Source of the DNA: Prevotellaceae bacterium
GTDB lineage: Bacteria; Bacteroidota; Bacteroidia; Bacteroidales; Paludibacteraceae
Assembly (NCBI GenBank): GCA_031270565.1
Contig: JAISXJ010000050.1
Location: forward strand, 1 to 7,150
Length of the DNA stretch: 7,150 nt
Direction of reading: 5' to 3'
Part shown: positions 1 through 5,955 of the stretch, piece by piece
How positions within the stretch are numbered: position 1 is the stretch's first letter
How the letters are laid out: every line of letters begins with the position of its first letter
Translations under genes and position numbers: made by a program
Notes under the pieces: generated by a model
The model's database searches: none
The model's input: the letters and a program-made list of their open reading frames with translations, nothing else
Told to the model about the DNA's origin: nothing

Positions 1-177
1 CAAAAGCCCCCCCCCGCATTCAGCTTAACTCCTTGTATTCAAGGGATTATCATTTATTAAAAACTTTTCGATTTACGCTTAACAACGCGAAGTTTCTTTG
101 CGTTGCTTTGCCATATACAACTGTAACGGCAATCTTCCGGAAGCTTCGGGAGGGTTGCCGCTGTTCTTTATTGCGCC

Positions 178-239
178 CTCCCGCTAAGGCGGGACAAGCA
201 TTGCGAAAAACCTCCTGCTTTGGCGAGACAAGTCTTGCG
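178..239. repeat. Imperfect tandem direct repeat, two 28-base copies
   Basis: Copies at 178-205 and 212-239 share the core GGCG(A/G)GACAAG and the ending TTGCG. They match at 22 of 28 positions by hand alignment. The second copy runs into the hairpin at 234-277. This looks like a degraded dispersed intergenic repeat rather than regulatory operator copies, but its function is unknown. Confidence 0.6.
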
Positions 240-277
240 TGCCTGGCGGTTAAATATTTTTACCGCAAAGACGCAAG
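234..277. repeat. Imperfect inverted repeat (hairpin) with CGCAAAG words
   Basis: The left arm, 234-250 (CTTGCGTGCCTGGCGGT), pairs with the right arm, 262-277 (ACCGCAAAGACGCAAG), across an AT-rich loop. Pairing is good at both ends with mismatches in the middle. CGCAAAG-type words continue to the right up to about 297. There is no T-tract, so it is not an obvious terminator. Confidence 0.6.
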
Positions 278-360
278 GAATCCGCAAAGAACGCAAAGAA
301 GCGAAAAATTGACAACTGACAACTTAATATATCAATTAATTAACTTAAAACGTGTTTTTT

Positions 361-1737
361 ATGAAAACTAATCTCTTTCTTTTCGCTGCACTCGTAGCAG
401 CGTTTCTGAGCGTCGCTTCTTTTTCTGCGGCGCAGGTAACTATTGGCGGAACGAATCCGCCCGCAGTAGGCGCGATTCTGGATTTGAACAGCACAACCAA
501 AGGCGGGCTGGCGCTCTCAAATGTGGAGCTGACCTCTTTGACTGCTATCCCCGCTACTTTCCCTAACGCGGGCGCTATTGTGTCTGAAAATGATAAACAG
601 GCGTTGGCGGGGATGATTGTCTGGAACACCAACGATCTTCTTGCGCCTAACGGAGACGGTCTCTATCTTTGGGACGGAAGCAAGTGGAATTATTGTGGCG
701 GTAGCGATGGCGTCGATATCCTTACAGGCGGCGGTATCCCTACAGGTAGCGGTACGCTCTTCGGAAAGACCATCTTCGACATCGCCAAAAGCAATGGCAG
801 CAATGGCAGCAGTTGCGGCCTGTTAGCCGAACGTCTAAAGCAGCAAACCGACTTTACTTCGCAGAACGGCGTGCAATACACGTTTACTCCTTCCGGTACG
901 GTAAACAATGTTCGCTTTGGTTTCATCGAAGCCGTCGGCGCCGGAAAGATTGTTGAAAGTATTATGCCGGTTACAGATTATAGCGGTAACGTTAGCTCTG
1001 CCCAGGTAACGGTAAATTACAAATCGTCGCTTCAAAACGACCTGTTAGGTCTTACCCGCGACAAAGGCTTAAAACTTAAACTGTATGCCATTTATAATGA
1101 CGGCAACGCCGACAGATCCGTTGAACTGAACATATCGCTTCAGGATTGTGCATGTTGCGGGGCGTATACAGCGAGCGGAGTATGGAAGGTATTCATGTGT
1201 CACAACCTTGGCGCTAATGAAGGGGCAGACCCGTTTACGCCTTCGGCGGAGATTCACGGGGCGAAATACAAATGGGGGAGTAAGACAGTGGCTTTAACAC
1301 AGGCGGATGACCAAGCGAACAGTGGGGGAATAACAAGTCCGACCGCCTGGGCAGATCTTTCAGTGGATCTCACAAATAATAACTGGCAGAGTTCCAACAA
1401 TCCCTGCCCTCCCGGTTGGCGCGTGCCTACAAGAGAAGAATGGGAAGCTGTGATAAATATCTCTTATAACCCTACTATCACAAAGGTAGGTCCTTGGTTG
1501 ACGACCGGTGATGACAGCTATCGTTCCGGTATGCAGGTTGGCGACGCATTGTTTTTGCCCGCTGCCGGCCACCGGGGCAACAGCGGTGGCGCGTTGAGCT
1601 ACCGTGGCAGCCGCGGCTACTACTGGAGCTCTACCGCTGCAAGTGACGGTTACAACCTGCGCTTCCTCAGCGATAGCCAGTCCGTGTACGCCATCAATCG
1701 GTCTTACGGCTTCCCTGTTCGCTGCATTTCAGAATAA
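361..1737 (+). CDS. Secreted FISUMP-domain protein, putative surface binding protein
   Basis: 458 residues starting from ATG at 361. An in-frame GTG at 352 would only add three residues before a normal signal peptide. Residues 1-24 form the signal peptide, with likely cleavage before Gln25. Residues 25-112 resemble the N-terminal module common in Bacteroidota surface and tail-fibre-like proteins, with ILDLNSTTKGG near the start and GLYLWDGSKWNYC at 100-112. Residues 113-262 are unassigned; a Cys-rich DCACCG motif lies at 262-267. The FISUMP domain spans about 272-457: GVWKVFMCHNLGAN at 273-286, NPCPPGWRVPTREEW at 347-361, YYWSS at 420-424, and GFPVRC at 450-455. FISUMP proteins are secreted and usually of unknown ligand; binding or adhesion is inference. 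No T9SS tail is visible. The last 50 or so codons are unusually rich in NNC codons, which suggests a DGR target region. A terminator follows 20 bases after the stop. Confidence 0.9.
   Translation: MKTNLFLFAALVAAFLSVASFSAAQVTIGGTNPPAVGAILDLNSTTKGGLALSNVELTSLTAIPATFPNAGAIVSENDKQALAGMIVWNTNDLLAPNGDGLYLWDGSKWNYCGGSDGVDILTGGGIPTGSGTLFGKTIFDIAKSNGSNGSSCGLLAERLKQQTDFTSQNGVQYTFTPSGTVNNVRFGFIEAVGAGKIVESIMPVTDYSGNVSSAQVTVNYKSSLQNDLLGLTRDKGLKLKLYAIYNDGNADRSVELNISLQDCACCGAYTASGVWKVFMCHNLGANEGADPFTPSAEIHGAKYKWGSKTVALTQADDQANSGGITSPTAWADLSVDLTNNNWQSSNNPCPPGWRVPTREEWEAVINISYNPTITKVGPWLTTGDDSYRSGMQVGDALFLPAAGHRGNSGGALSYRGSRGYYWSSTAASDGYNLRFLSDSQSVYAINRSYGFPVRCISE
1570..1737 (+). other. Candidate DGR variable region at the FISUMP C-terminus
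   Basis: From residue 404 to the end the protein is dominated by Ser, Tyr, Arg, Gly, Asn and Asp, and these are mostly encoded by NNC codons: AGC, TAC, CGC, GGC, AAC, GAC. By hand count 30 of 50 codons in 1570-1719 end in C, against 23 of 100 in the preceding 1261-1560. Adenine mutagenesis of AAC codons in a template repeat would produce this pattern. The position at the extreme C-terminus of a ligand-binding-type fold also fits. No template repeat or reverse transcriptase is in the window, so this stays a hypothesis. Paralogue divergence or simple local codon bias are alternatives. Confidence 0.4.
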
Positions 1738-1751
1738 AAGCGACCGCCAAA

Positions 1752-1787
1752 ACAAACAAAAAGCCCCGCGAGGGGCTTTTTATTTGT
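1752..1787. terminator. Intrinsic terminator after the FISUMP gene
   Basis: A perfect 10-bp stem, AAAAAGCCCC (1758-1767) and GGGGCTTTTT (1772-1781), closes on the tetraloop GCGA. The stem extends to about 16 bp with one mismatch (1752-1787). A-tract and T-tract flank it on both sides, so it could work in both directions. It lies 20 bases after the FISUMP stop. It may also stop transcription from the convergent SOD gene, which ends about 210 bases to the right. Confidence 0.9.
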
Positions 1788-1815
1788 AATGAAGAATGAA
1801 AAATATTCTTTTAAC

Positions 1816-1836
1816 GAATAGTGAATAGTGAATAAT
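1816..1836. repeat. Short tandem repeat, three 7-bp units
   Basis: The units are GAATAGT, GAATAGT and GAATAAT, inside the 124-bp element. It is a simple non-coding microsatellite-like repeat with no visible regulatory role. Confidence 0.7.
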
Positions 1837-1857
1837 GTTTTTTCGGGCTTTTATTTC

Positions 1858-1894
1858 TCTGTGAGTTCTCTGTTTTTCACAGAGTTACACAGAG
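1858..1894. repeat. ACAGAG-word hairpin repeat
   Basis: The CTCTGTG and CTCTGT words on the left half are mirrored by ACAGAG and ACACAGAG on the right half, around a short T-rich loop at about 1874-1878. The two halves pair imperfectly. It sits just inside the right arm of the 17-bp inverted repeat. From general knowledge, ACAGAG-type words are common intergenic repeats in environmental bacterial genomes. Confidence 0.6.
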
Positions 1895-1919
1895 ATTTTT
1901 CATTCTTCATTGTTCTCCG

Positions 1920-1946
1920 CTCCCATAGATTACAAATCTGCGGGAG
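1920..1946. repeat. Hairpin downstream of the SOD gene
   Basis: CTCCC (1920-1924) pairs with GGGAG (1942-1946), and AGATT (1927-1931) pairs with AATCT (1935-1939). A 2-by-2 internal mismatch separates the two stems and ACA forms the loop. It lies about 50 bases past the stop of the minus-strand SOD gene but lacks a T-tract. It could be an mRNA-end stabiliser or a dispersed palindrome rather than a terminator. Confidence 0.5.
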
Positions 1947-1994
1947 CAGGGGCAGGCAGCCTGTCGTTCAGTCGCAGAAGTTGTCAGAATAAAG

Positions 1995-2687
1995 TTATTC
2001 GTAGCGGGCTTCTACTACATTCCAGTCGATGATTTGCCAAAGCGCTTTCAGATGTTCGGCGCGACGATTCTCATAGTCAATATAGTAGGCGTGTTCCCAA
2101 ACATCGAATCCAAGCAACGGAATCAACTCTTTTGTAACGGGATTACCGCCATTAGGTTCTTTCACGATGATAAGTCTTCCATCTTTCATCTCGGCTAACC
2201 ATGCCCATCCCGATCCGAAAAGCGATGTGGCAGCCGCTTCAAATTCTTTCTGAAAATTCTCAAACGTTCCGAAAGCCGCATTTATCGCCTCCGCCAACTT
2301 GCCGGAAGGATTGCCGCCACCTTTGGGCGAGAATTGTGTGAAATAGAGGTTGTGATTCAGCACCTGCCCTGCGTTGTTGAAGATAGCGCCATCGGAACGG
2401 CGTACAATATCTTCCAGCGAAAGATTTTCAAACGAAGTGCCGGGCAGCAAATTGTTGAGGTTATTTACATAAGTCGACAAATGCTTGCCGTGGTGCAATT
2501 CAATAGTCCGTTGACTGATGACCGGCTCAAGAGCTTTGGTCTCGTACGGAAGTTTTACCAATTCAATTTTCATAACTGTGGTTTTTTTAGTGTTATTTGT
2601 AATAATACCTGCCTGTTGCGCCGTGCCTGCAACTGAAAATGACAGGCACAAACTCAATGCGACAACGAAGCATACATATCTTTTCAT
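1995..2687 (-). CDS. sodB: Fe/Mn superoxide dismutase with a signal peptide
   Basis: Converts superoxide to hydrogen peroxide and oxygen. The 230 residues comprise a signal peptide (1-23, hydrophobic core about 5-20, likely cleavage TA before Gln24), a short linker, and the complete catalytic domain from about residue 39. Metal ligands expected by comparison with E. coli SodB are all present: His65 in ELHHGKH, His112 in QVLNHNLYF, and Asp195 and His199 in DVWEHAYYIDY. FGSGWAWL at 157-164 is also typical. No lipobox is evident, so a periplasmic location is inferred. Most SodB proteins are cytoplasmic and about 190-200 residues long. An internal ATG at Met39 (codon 2573-2571) begins exactly where a leaderless SodB would, so a second, cytoplasmic form is possible. 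Single gene with its own promoter, divergent from the glucanase gene. Fe versus Mn specificity is not decided here. Confidence 0.96.
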   Translation of the reverse strand: MKRYVCFVVALSLCLSFSVAGTAQQAGIITNNTKKTTVMKIELVKLPYETKALEPVISQRTIELHHGKHLSTYVNNLNNLLPGTSFENLSLEDIVRRSDGAIFNNAGQVLNHNLYFTQFSPKGGGNPSGKLAEAINAAFGTFENFQKEFEAAATSLFGSGWAWLAEMKDGRLIIVKEPNGGNPVTKELIPLLGFDVWEHAYYIDYENRRAEHLKALWQIIDWNVVEARYE

Positions 2688-2713
2688 AAAATACCGTGTA
2701 GAGTTTCATTGGA

Positions 2714-2721
2714 CAAAGGTA
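2714..2721 (-). promoter_or_regulatory. Bacteroidota -7 box for the SOD gene
   Basis: On the minus strand the sequence reads TACCTTTG, matching the Bacteroidota -7 consensus TAnnTTTG. It lies 26 bases upstream of the SOD start at 2687. No good TTTG -33 element is visible; only a T-rich stretch lies near 2735-2740. Its position supports the upstream, signal-peptide-containing start. Confidence 0.6.
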
Positions 2722-2839
2722 TAATACTTTTCCGAAAAACCGCCTATTTTTCTCTTTATTTTTTTCTATTGAATAATAGATAAACTCTGTCAACTATGGT
2801 CAACGCATTTATTTTAAGCACAAAAGCAAGCCGAAAAGA

Positions 2840-2877
2840 AACGCTAACCCGACAAACAGGCAATGCCTGACAGCGTT
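2840..2877. repeat. Nested hairpin in the divergent spacer
   Basis: The outer arms AACGCT (2840-2845) and AGCGTT (2872-2877) enclose an inner hairpin, CAGGC (2857-2861) and GCCTG (2865-2869), with an AAT loop. It lies between the SOD and GH16 promoters, upstream of both boxes. It could be a protein-binding site for the divergent pair or a remnant of a dispersed palindrome. The sequence does not distinguish these. Confidence 0.45.
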
Positions 2878-2947
2878 CATTACTTCATTTCTTCTTGGCT
2901 CTTTTTTTTACTGCATCTCAAAGAATGATTAGTCACTGAAAAAAACG

Positions 2948-2979
2948 TTTGTACAATCCGAAAACTTGTTTTACCTTTG
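2948..2979 (+). promoter_or_regulatory. Consensus Bacteroidota promoter for the GH16 gene
   Basis: TTTG at 2948-2951 and TACCTTTG at 2972-2979 are separated by 20 bases. This matches the Bacteroidota primary sigma consensus TTTG, 19-21 bases, TAnnTTTG. Transcription should start a few bases beyond 2979, giving an A-rich leader of roughly 60 bases before the ATG at 3049. Confidence 0.8.
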
Positions 2980-3048
2980 CTCCGGTTTTTACACAAACCA
3001 CCTAAAATCAATTTTATAATTAACAACGTAACATTAAAACAAAAAAAG

Positions 3049-4578
3049 ATGAGACTTAAAAGAACTTTTCTTACAACGGTTATTGCGTTATTTCCGTTTT
3101 TTGCTTTTGGGCAATACACAGGCTACACCCTTGTGTGGTCTGATGAATTTAACGGCAGCTACTCAAACGCAGACACCGAAACAGGGCTTGATATGGCTTC
3201 CTGGAGTTTTGAAACCGGCAATGGCAGTGGAGGCTGGGGAACCGGTCAACGCGATTATGCCACCTCTGACGTGGAGAATGTTGAGGTTAGCGGCGGTACT
3301 CTCAAGATTCGCACGCAGCGCAATCATCCCAACCAAACCAACGAATATACCAGCGGACGTATTCTTTCAAGAGGAAAGCAGGGCTTTCTTTACGGAAAGA
3401 TTGAGGCAAGAATCCGTACCGTCAATATGACGGAAAACGGTCGCGGCTTTGCTTTTTGGCTGATGCCCAACACCTTGCCGGCGGGCGCTTCTTCTCTGAT
3501 GTGGCCACAGGGAGGTGAGATAGACATTTTCGAGTATAACGGAATGTATCCGCAATACAATCTCGGTTCGGTGCATTATGCATGGAAATGGAACAACAAT
3601 CAATGGGGTGGTGATGGAAATCACGCCCACGCAGGTGGCATCTATAATCCGCTGGACAGGTCAATACAGTATCAGGCACAGGGGCGCAGTGGTTGCGGCG
3701 GCGATGGTATGAACCAAAGCAAAACAAATCTGCTTGGCGCAGAGTATCATACTTACGGCATAAACTGGTACAACAACCGCCTCGAGTTTTATGTTGATGA
3801 CGATGTTTACCACACCTATTATTATAACAACGAGCTTGCGTGGTGCGGCGTCAATCAGAACAACAATCTTGGCAGACACGAGATTGAAACAGGTTTTGAT
3901 TTTGGGAAAACAGAAAACGGACTGATTTTTAATGAATCCTTCCGCACTTTTGAAAACGCCTTTTATATCATTCTGAGTGCAGGCGTCGGCGGAAGCGGCA
4001 CTTACGGCGGAAATATTACGAGTGGTAACAATCCCCAAAACTGGACATGTACCACAGAGATTGACTGGGTGCGCGTTTATAAACAGGATGTTGTTAATCC
4101 GCCAATAATTGCCGTGAACCAGATGCAGACAGATAATTTCTCGGGTCAGGTAACCGTTACGCCTGCGAAATTAAGCGGAGATAATATTTCCAAGATTGAA
4201 TATTTTGTTGATTCGTGGCAAAATAAGGCGAAATCTGCAACAGGCGCCTCTTTCTCGTGGACGCCAACAGAGAGCAAACACACGCTCTATGTTCGCGCTG
4301 CAAATGCCGACGGTTACTGGGGAAACTGGGTTACTGCCAACTATCCGCAGACATCTGACAATACGGACACGTATTTGGATAATATCAGAATTTTCGCTAC
4401 CGATGGCGCTGTCATTATTAAGAACGCCGCTGTTGGGAGTATTGTAAAAATATATGCCATGAACGGCACAATGCAAACGGCAAAAATTACTTCCTCTGAA
4501 CAGACCGCCATTACGCTGTCCACAGGATTTTATGTCATTAGCTGTGAGGGTAAAACCCAAAAGGTGGCGATACAGTAA
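3049..4578 (+). CDS. GH16 laminarinase-type beta-glucanase with T9SS tail
   Basis: An endo-acting hydrolase expected to cut beta-1,3- (or mixed-linkage) glucans by a retaining mechanism outside the cell. I start it at ATG 3049 (509 residues). An earlier in-frame TTG at 2977 lies inside the promoter box. The signal peptide is 1-21, cleaved before Gln22. The GH16 domain spans about 26-346: WSDEFN at 30-35, the active site GEIDIFEYNG at 156-165 with Glu157 as nucleophile, Asp159 assisting and Glu162 as acid/base, and IDWVRVY at 338-344 closing the fold. The ExDxxE spacing is that of laminarinases, not of lichenases (ExDxE). Residues about 350-432 resemble a bacterial Ig-like domain (KIEYFVD, HTLYVRAANADG). 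Residues about 440-509 resemble a T9SS type A sorting domain, so surface attachment or release through T9SS is inferred. The start is preceded by an A-rich leader without Shine-Dalgarno. No SusC/SusD genes are adjacent. The exact substrate is unproven. Confidence 0.94.
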   Translation: MRLKRTFLTTVIALFPFFAFGQYTGYTLVWSDEFNGSYSNADTETGLDMASWSFETGNGSGGWGTGQRDYATSDVENVEVSGGTLKIRTQRNHPNQTNEYTSGRILSRGKQGFLYGKIEARIRTVNMTENGRGFAFWLMPNTLPAGASSLMWPQGGEIDIFEYNGMYPQYNLGSVHYAWKWNNNQWGGDGNHAHAGGIYNPLDRSIQYQAQGRSGCGGDGMNQSKTNLLGAEYHTYGINWYNNRLEFYVDDDVYHTYYYNNELAWCGVNQNNNLGRHEIETGFDFGKTENGLIFNESFRTFENAFYIILSAGVGGSGTYGGNITSGNNPQNWTCTTEIDWVRVYKQDVVNPPIIAVNQMQTDNFSGQVTVTPAKLSGDNISKIEYFVDSWQNKAKSATGASFSWTPTESKHTLYVRAANADGYWGNWVTANYPQTSDNTDTYLDNIRIFATDGAVIIKNAAVGSIVKIYAMNGTMQTAKITSSEQTAITLSTGFYVISCEGKTQKVAIQ

Positions 4579-4613
4579 AAATATTGCCGCACAGGTCAAA
4601 CAACCGGTCAAAC

Positions 4614-4637
4614 AAAAAGCCCCGCGAGGGGCTTTTT
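4614..4637. terminator. Bidirectional terminator between convergent genes
   Basis: The stem AAAAAGCCCC (4614-4623) and GGGGCTTTTT (4628-4637) closes on a GCGA loop. It lies 35 bases after the GH16 stop and 13 bases after the minus-strand CHU_C stop. A and T tracts on both sides let it end both transcripts. The 24-base hairpin and its flanks (30 bases in all) are identical to the terminator after the FISUMP gene. A 9-base direct repeat, GGTCAAACA, sits just before it (4594-4602 and 4606-4614). Confidence 0.9.
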
Positions 4638-4650
4638 AGTTAGTCATTAG

Positions 4651-5916
4651 CTATTTGTCTATCAGCAGATTTATATCTCCTTTAAGTTTGTAGGCAATAT
4701 ATTTTCCTTTGCTGTCCTTATCTGTGCCGGTGGCTTCGATGAAATAGTAGTAAGTACCGGCTGACGCGGGTTTTCCGTTGATACGTCCGTCCCATCCTTT
4801 GGCGGGGTCGGAACTTGTGTAAACAACACGCCCCCAACGATTCATTATCCGACAGTTAAACGTTTTCAGAGAGCGGTAGGCAACTCTAAATTCATCATTA
4901 ATCCCGTCGGCATTGGGGGTGAACACATTCGGTGCATCTATCATGGATGCCAGAACGTTAATATTCAAAGAATCGGTATGCTGGCAGCCGCCACGACTTG
5001 AAACCACCAGCCGCGCTACATAACGCCCGTATTCCTGAAATGTGTAACGCGGATTTTCATCAATGTAACGCAGGAACTGGTCAGGATGATCCACATTGTA
5101 GATGTACCATTCAAAGAAAGCCGCAATAGGCGTATTGGCGCGGCTCTCAAATTTTACAACTAAAGGACCGGAGCCTGATATGTCCGTCGTCGATGAACGG
5201 TCAATCTCATTAAGTCCGCCGCGCTCTTCAATGGTTCCCTTCGGATGAACTTCTACCGCTACCGCCGAATAAAGACACGAAACCGTATCCGGTACAAGCC
5301 CCATTTGTTGAGCAATATCATCCCCCGTAAGCACAAACTCTACGTCCTGAAAAGGCGCATCAACGGTGAGAAGGGTGAAAGGAGCGGTCTGTGTGAGCGT
5401 TTCCGGCGAGTCTGTCCACGCATCCGACGCAAACGTTTTGTCAGTATAGGAAAGCGTAAACTGACGCGGCAAAGTATGCCGGACTTGATTTTTATCATAA
5501 TAGACAAGTTCCGGAGCTGTCATAACCACATCAAGAGTCAGTTGCGAACAAATATCATCGCCGCCGGTGTTTGGCGTGAGCGAAGTCAACTCTACGGGAT
5601 AAAGCGCATAATCAATGACCCAGATATACATCTGCGGTACGCCATCAACCACCAGAATATAACCGCTACCGTCATCCGGCGACATATTGGGCGTATTGGT
5701 GTAAAGTACGTTAGCAAAATCACGCCATTCAACGGTGTTATAAGCGCCGGTATAGGTGATTTCGGTGGCGGTGGAGATACCGTTGAAAAGATAAAGCCCG
5801 TCCAGATTGGGAACAGTGGTAAGGGCTAAGCTGGCGGTCGGGGAAAAGACTGTTAACTGTCCGGATATAATGCCTGAAAAAGACAGGCACAGAGAGAAAA
5901 GGAGGATTTTTTTCAT
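4651..5916 (-). CDS. T9SS type B (CHU_C) sorted surface protein
   Basis: 421 residues. The signal peptide is 1-19 (MKKILLFSLCLSFSGIISG, cleaved before Gln20). The C-terminal 88 or so residues form a gliding-motility-associated (CHU_C, T9SS type B) sorting domain: APNVFTPNADGINDEF at about 333-348, then RIMNRWGRVVY, GWDGRINGKPASAGTYYY, and the ending LKGDINLLIDK. This predicts export by T9SS and placement on the cell surface or beyond. About residues 250-325 look like a PKD-like beta-sandwich (FEWYIYN, YTFQEYGRYVARLVV). Residues 20-245 are not recognised. It starts 39 bases after the stop of the upstream barrel gene, so the two are probably cotranscribed. It ends at the bidirectional terminator. 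The true function is unknown; adhesin or structural surface roles are only guesses. Confidence 0.88.
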   Translation of the reverse strand: MKKILLFSLCLSFSGIISGQLTVFSPTASLALTTVPNLDGLYLFNGISTATEITYTGAYNTVEWRDFANVLYTNTPNMSPDDGSGYILVVDGVPQMYIWVIDYALYPVELTSLTPNTGGDDICSQLTLDVVMTAPELVYYDKNQVRHTLPRQFTLSYTDKTFASDAWTDSPETLTQTAPFTLLTVDAPFQDVEFVLTGDDIAQQMGLVPDTVSCLYSAVAVEVHPKGTIEERGGLNEIDRSSTTDISGSGPLVVKFESRANTPIAAFFEWYIYNVDHPDQFLRYIDENPRYTFQEYGRYVARLVVSSRGGCQHTDSLNINVLASMIDAPNVFTPNADGINDEFRVAYRSLKTFNCRIMNRWGRVVYTSSDPAKGWDGRINGKPASAGTYYYFIEATGTDKDSKGKYIAYKLKGDINLLIDK

Positions 5917-5955
5917 ATTGAAAAGAAGATTATATTCAGGAAAGCATAACGATTT

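Larger units (their letters stand above)
1..360. repeat. Repeat-rich non-coding region upstream of the FISUMP gene
   Basis: I see no convincing gene here. An open frame at 33-371 is a translation of the repeats and lacks a recognisable protein family. An imperfect direct repeat lies at 178-205 and 212-239 (22 of 28 bases identical, offset 34). A hairpin-forming inverted repeat has arms at 234-250 and 262-277. A CGCAAAG-type word is repeated at 264-297, and its reverse complement appears at about 92-110. The last 50 bases before the gene are AT-rich. I found no clear TAnnTTTG promoter box, so the promoter of the FISUMP gene is not identified. Confidence 0.6.
1788..1911. repeat. 124-bp element bounded by perfect 17-bp inverted repeats
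   Basis: AATGAAGAATGAAAAAT at 1788-1804 is matched exactly by its reverse complement at 1895-1911. Pairing stops on both sides, so the arms are exactly 17 bp. Inside are a 7-bp tandem repeat (GAATAGT type, three units at 1816-1836) and a CTCTGTG/CACAGAG hairpin at 1858-1894. It is too short to code for a transposase. The arrangement resembles a MITE or a composite of dispersed intergenic repeats; a 2-base GT flanks both ends, which is too short to prove a target duplication. Confidence 0.6.

Noticed and set aside
178..303. CRISPR-like array
   Set aside because: The repeats are imperfect, only two copies at 34-base offset, with spacers of 6 bases and no cas genes.
309..330. Sigma70-like TTGACA at 309-314 with TAATAT at 325-330
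   Set aside because: The spacing is only 10 bases and Bacteroidota use a different promoter consensus.
33..371. Open frame of 112 codons on the plus strand
   Set aside because: It translates the repeat region, has no recognisable domain or signal, and overlaps the start of the FISUMP gene. It is probably spurious.
1758..1781. Hairpin after the FISUMP gene as a DGR cruciform element
   Set aside because: The same hairpin follows the GH16 gene, and its T-tracts make it an ordinary terminator. It cannot be used as independent support for a DGR.
2880..3119. Minus-strand 79-codon frame with a hydrophobic stretch
   Set aside because: It covers the GH16 promoter and the GH16 signal peptide on the opposite strand. 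The hydrophobic run reflects AT-rich DNA; there is no start context or family match.
4171..4611. Minus-strand 146-codon frame
   Set aside because: It is antisense to the GH16 C-terminal domains, which are clearly coding. It has no recognisable motif.
5245..5829. Open frame of 194 codons on the plus strand
   Set aside because: It lies entirely antisense to the well-supported CHU_C gene, is Arg/Ile-rich and low in recognisable motifs, as expected for a shadow frame.
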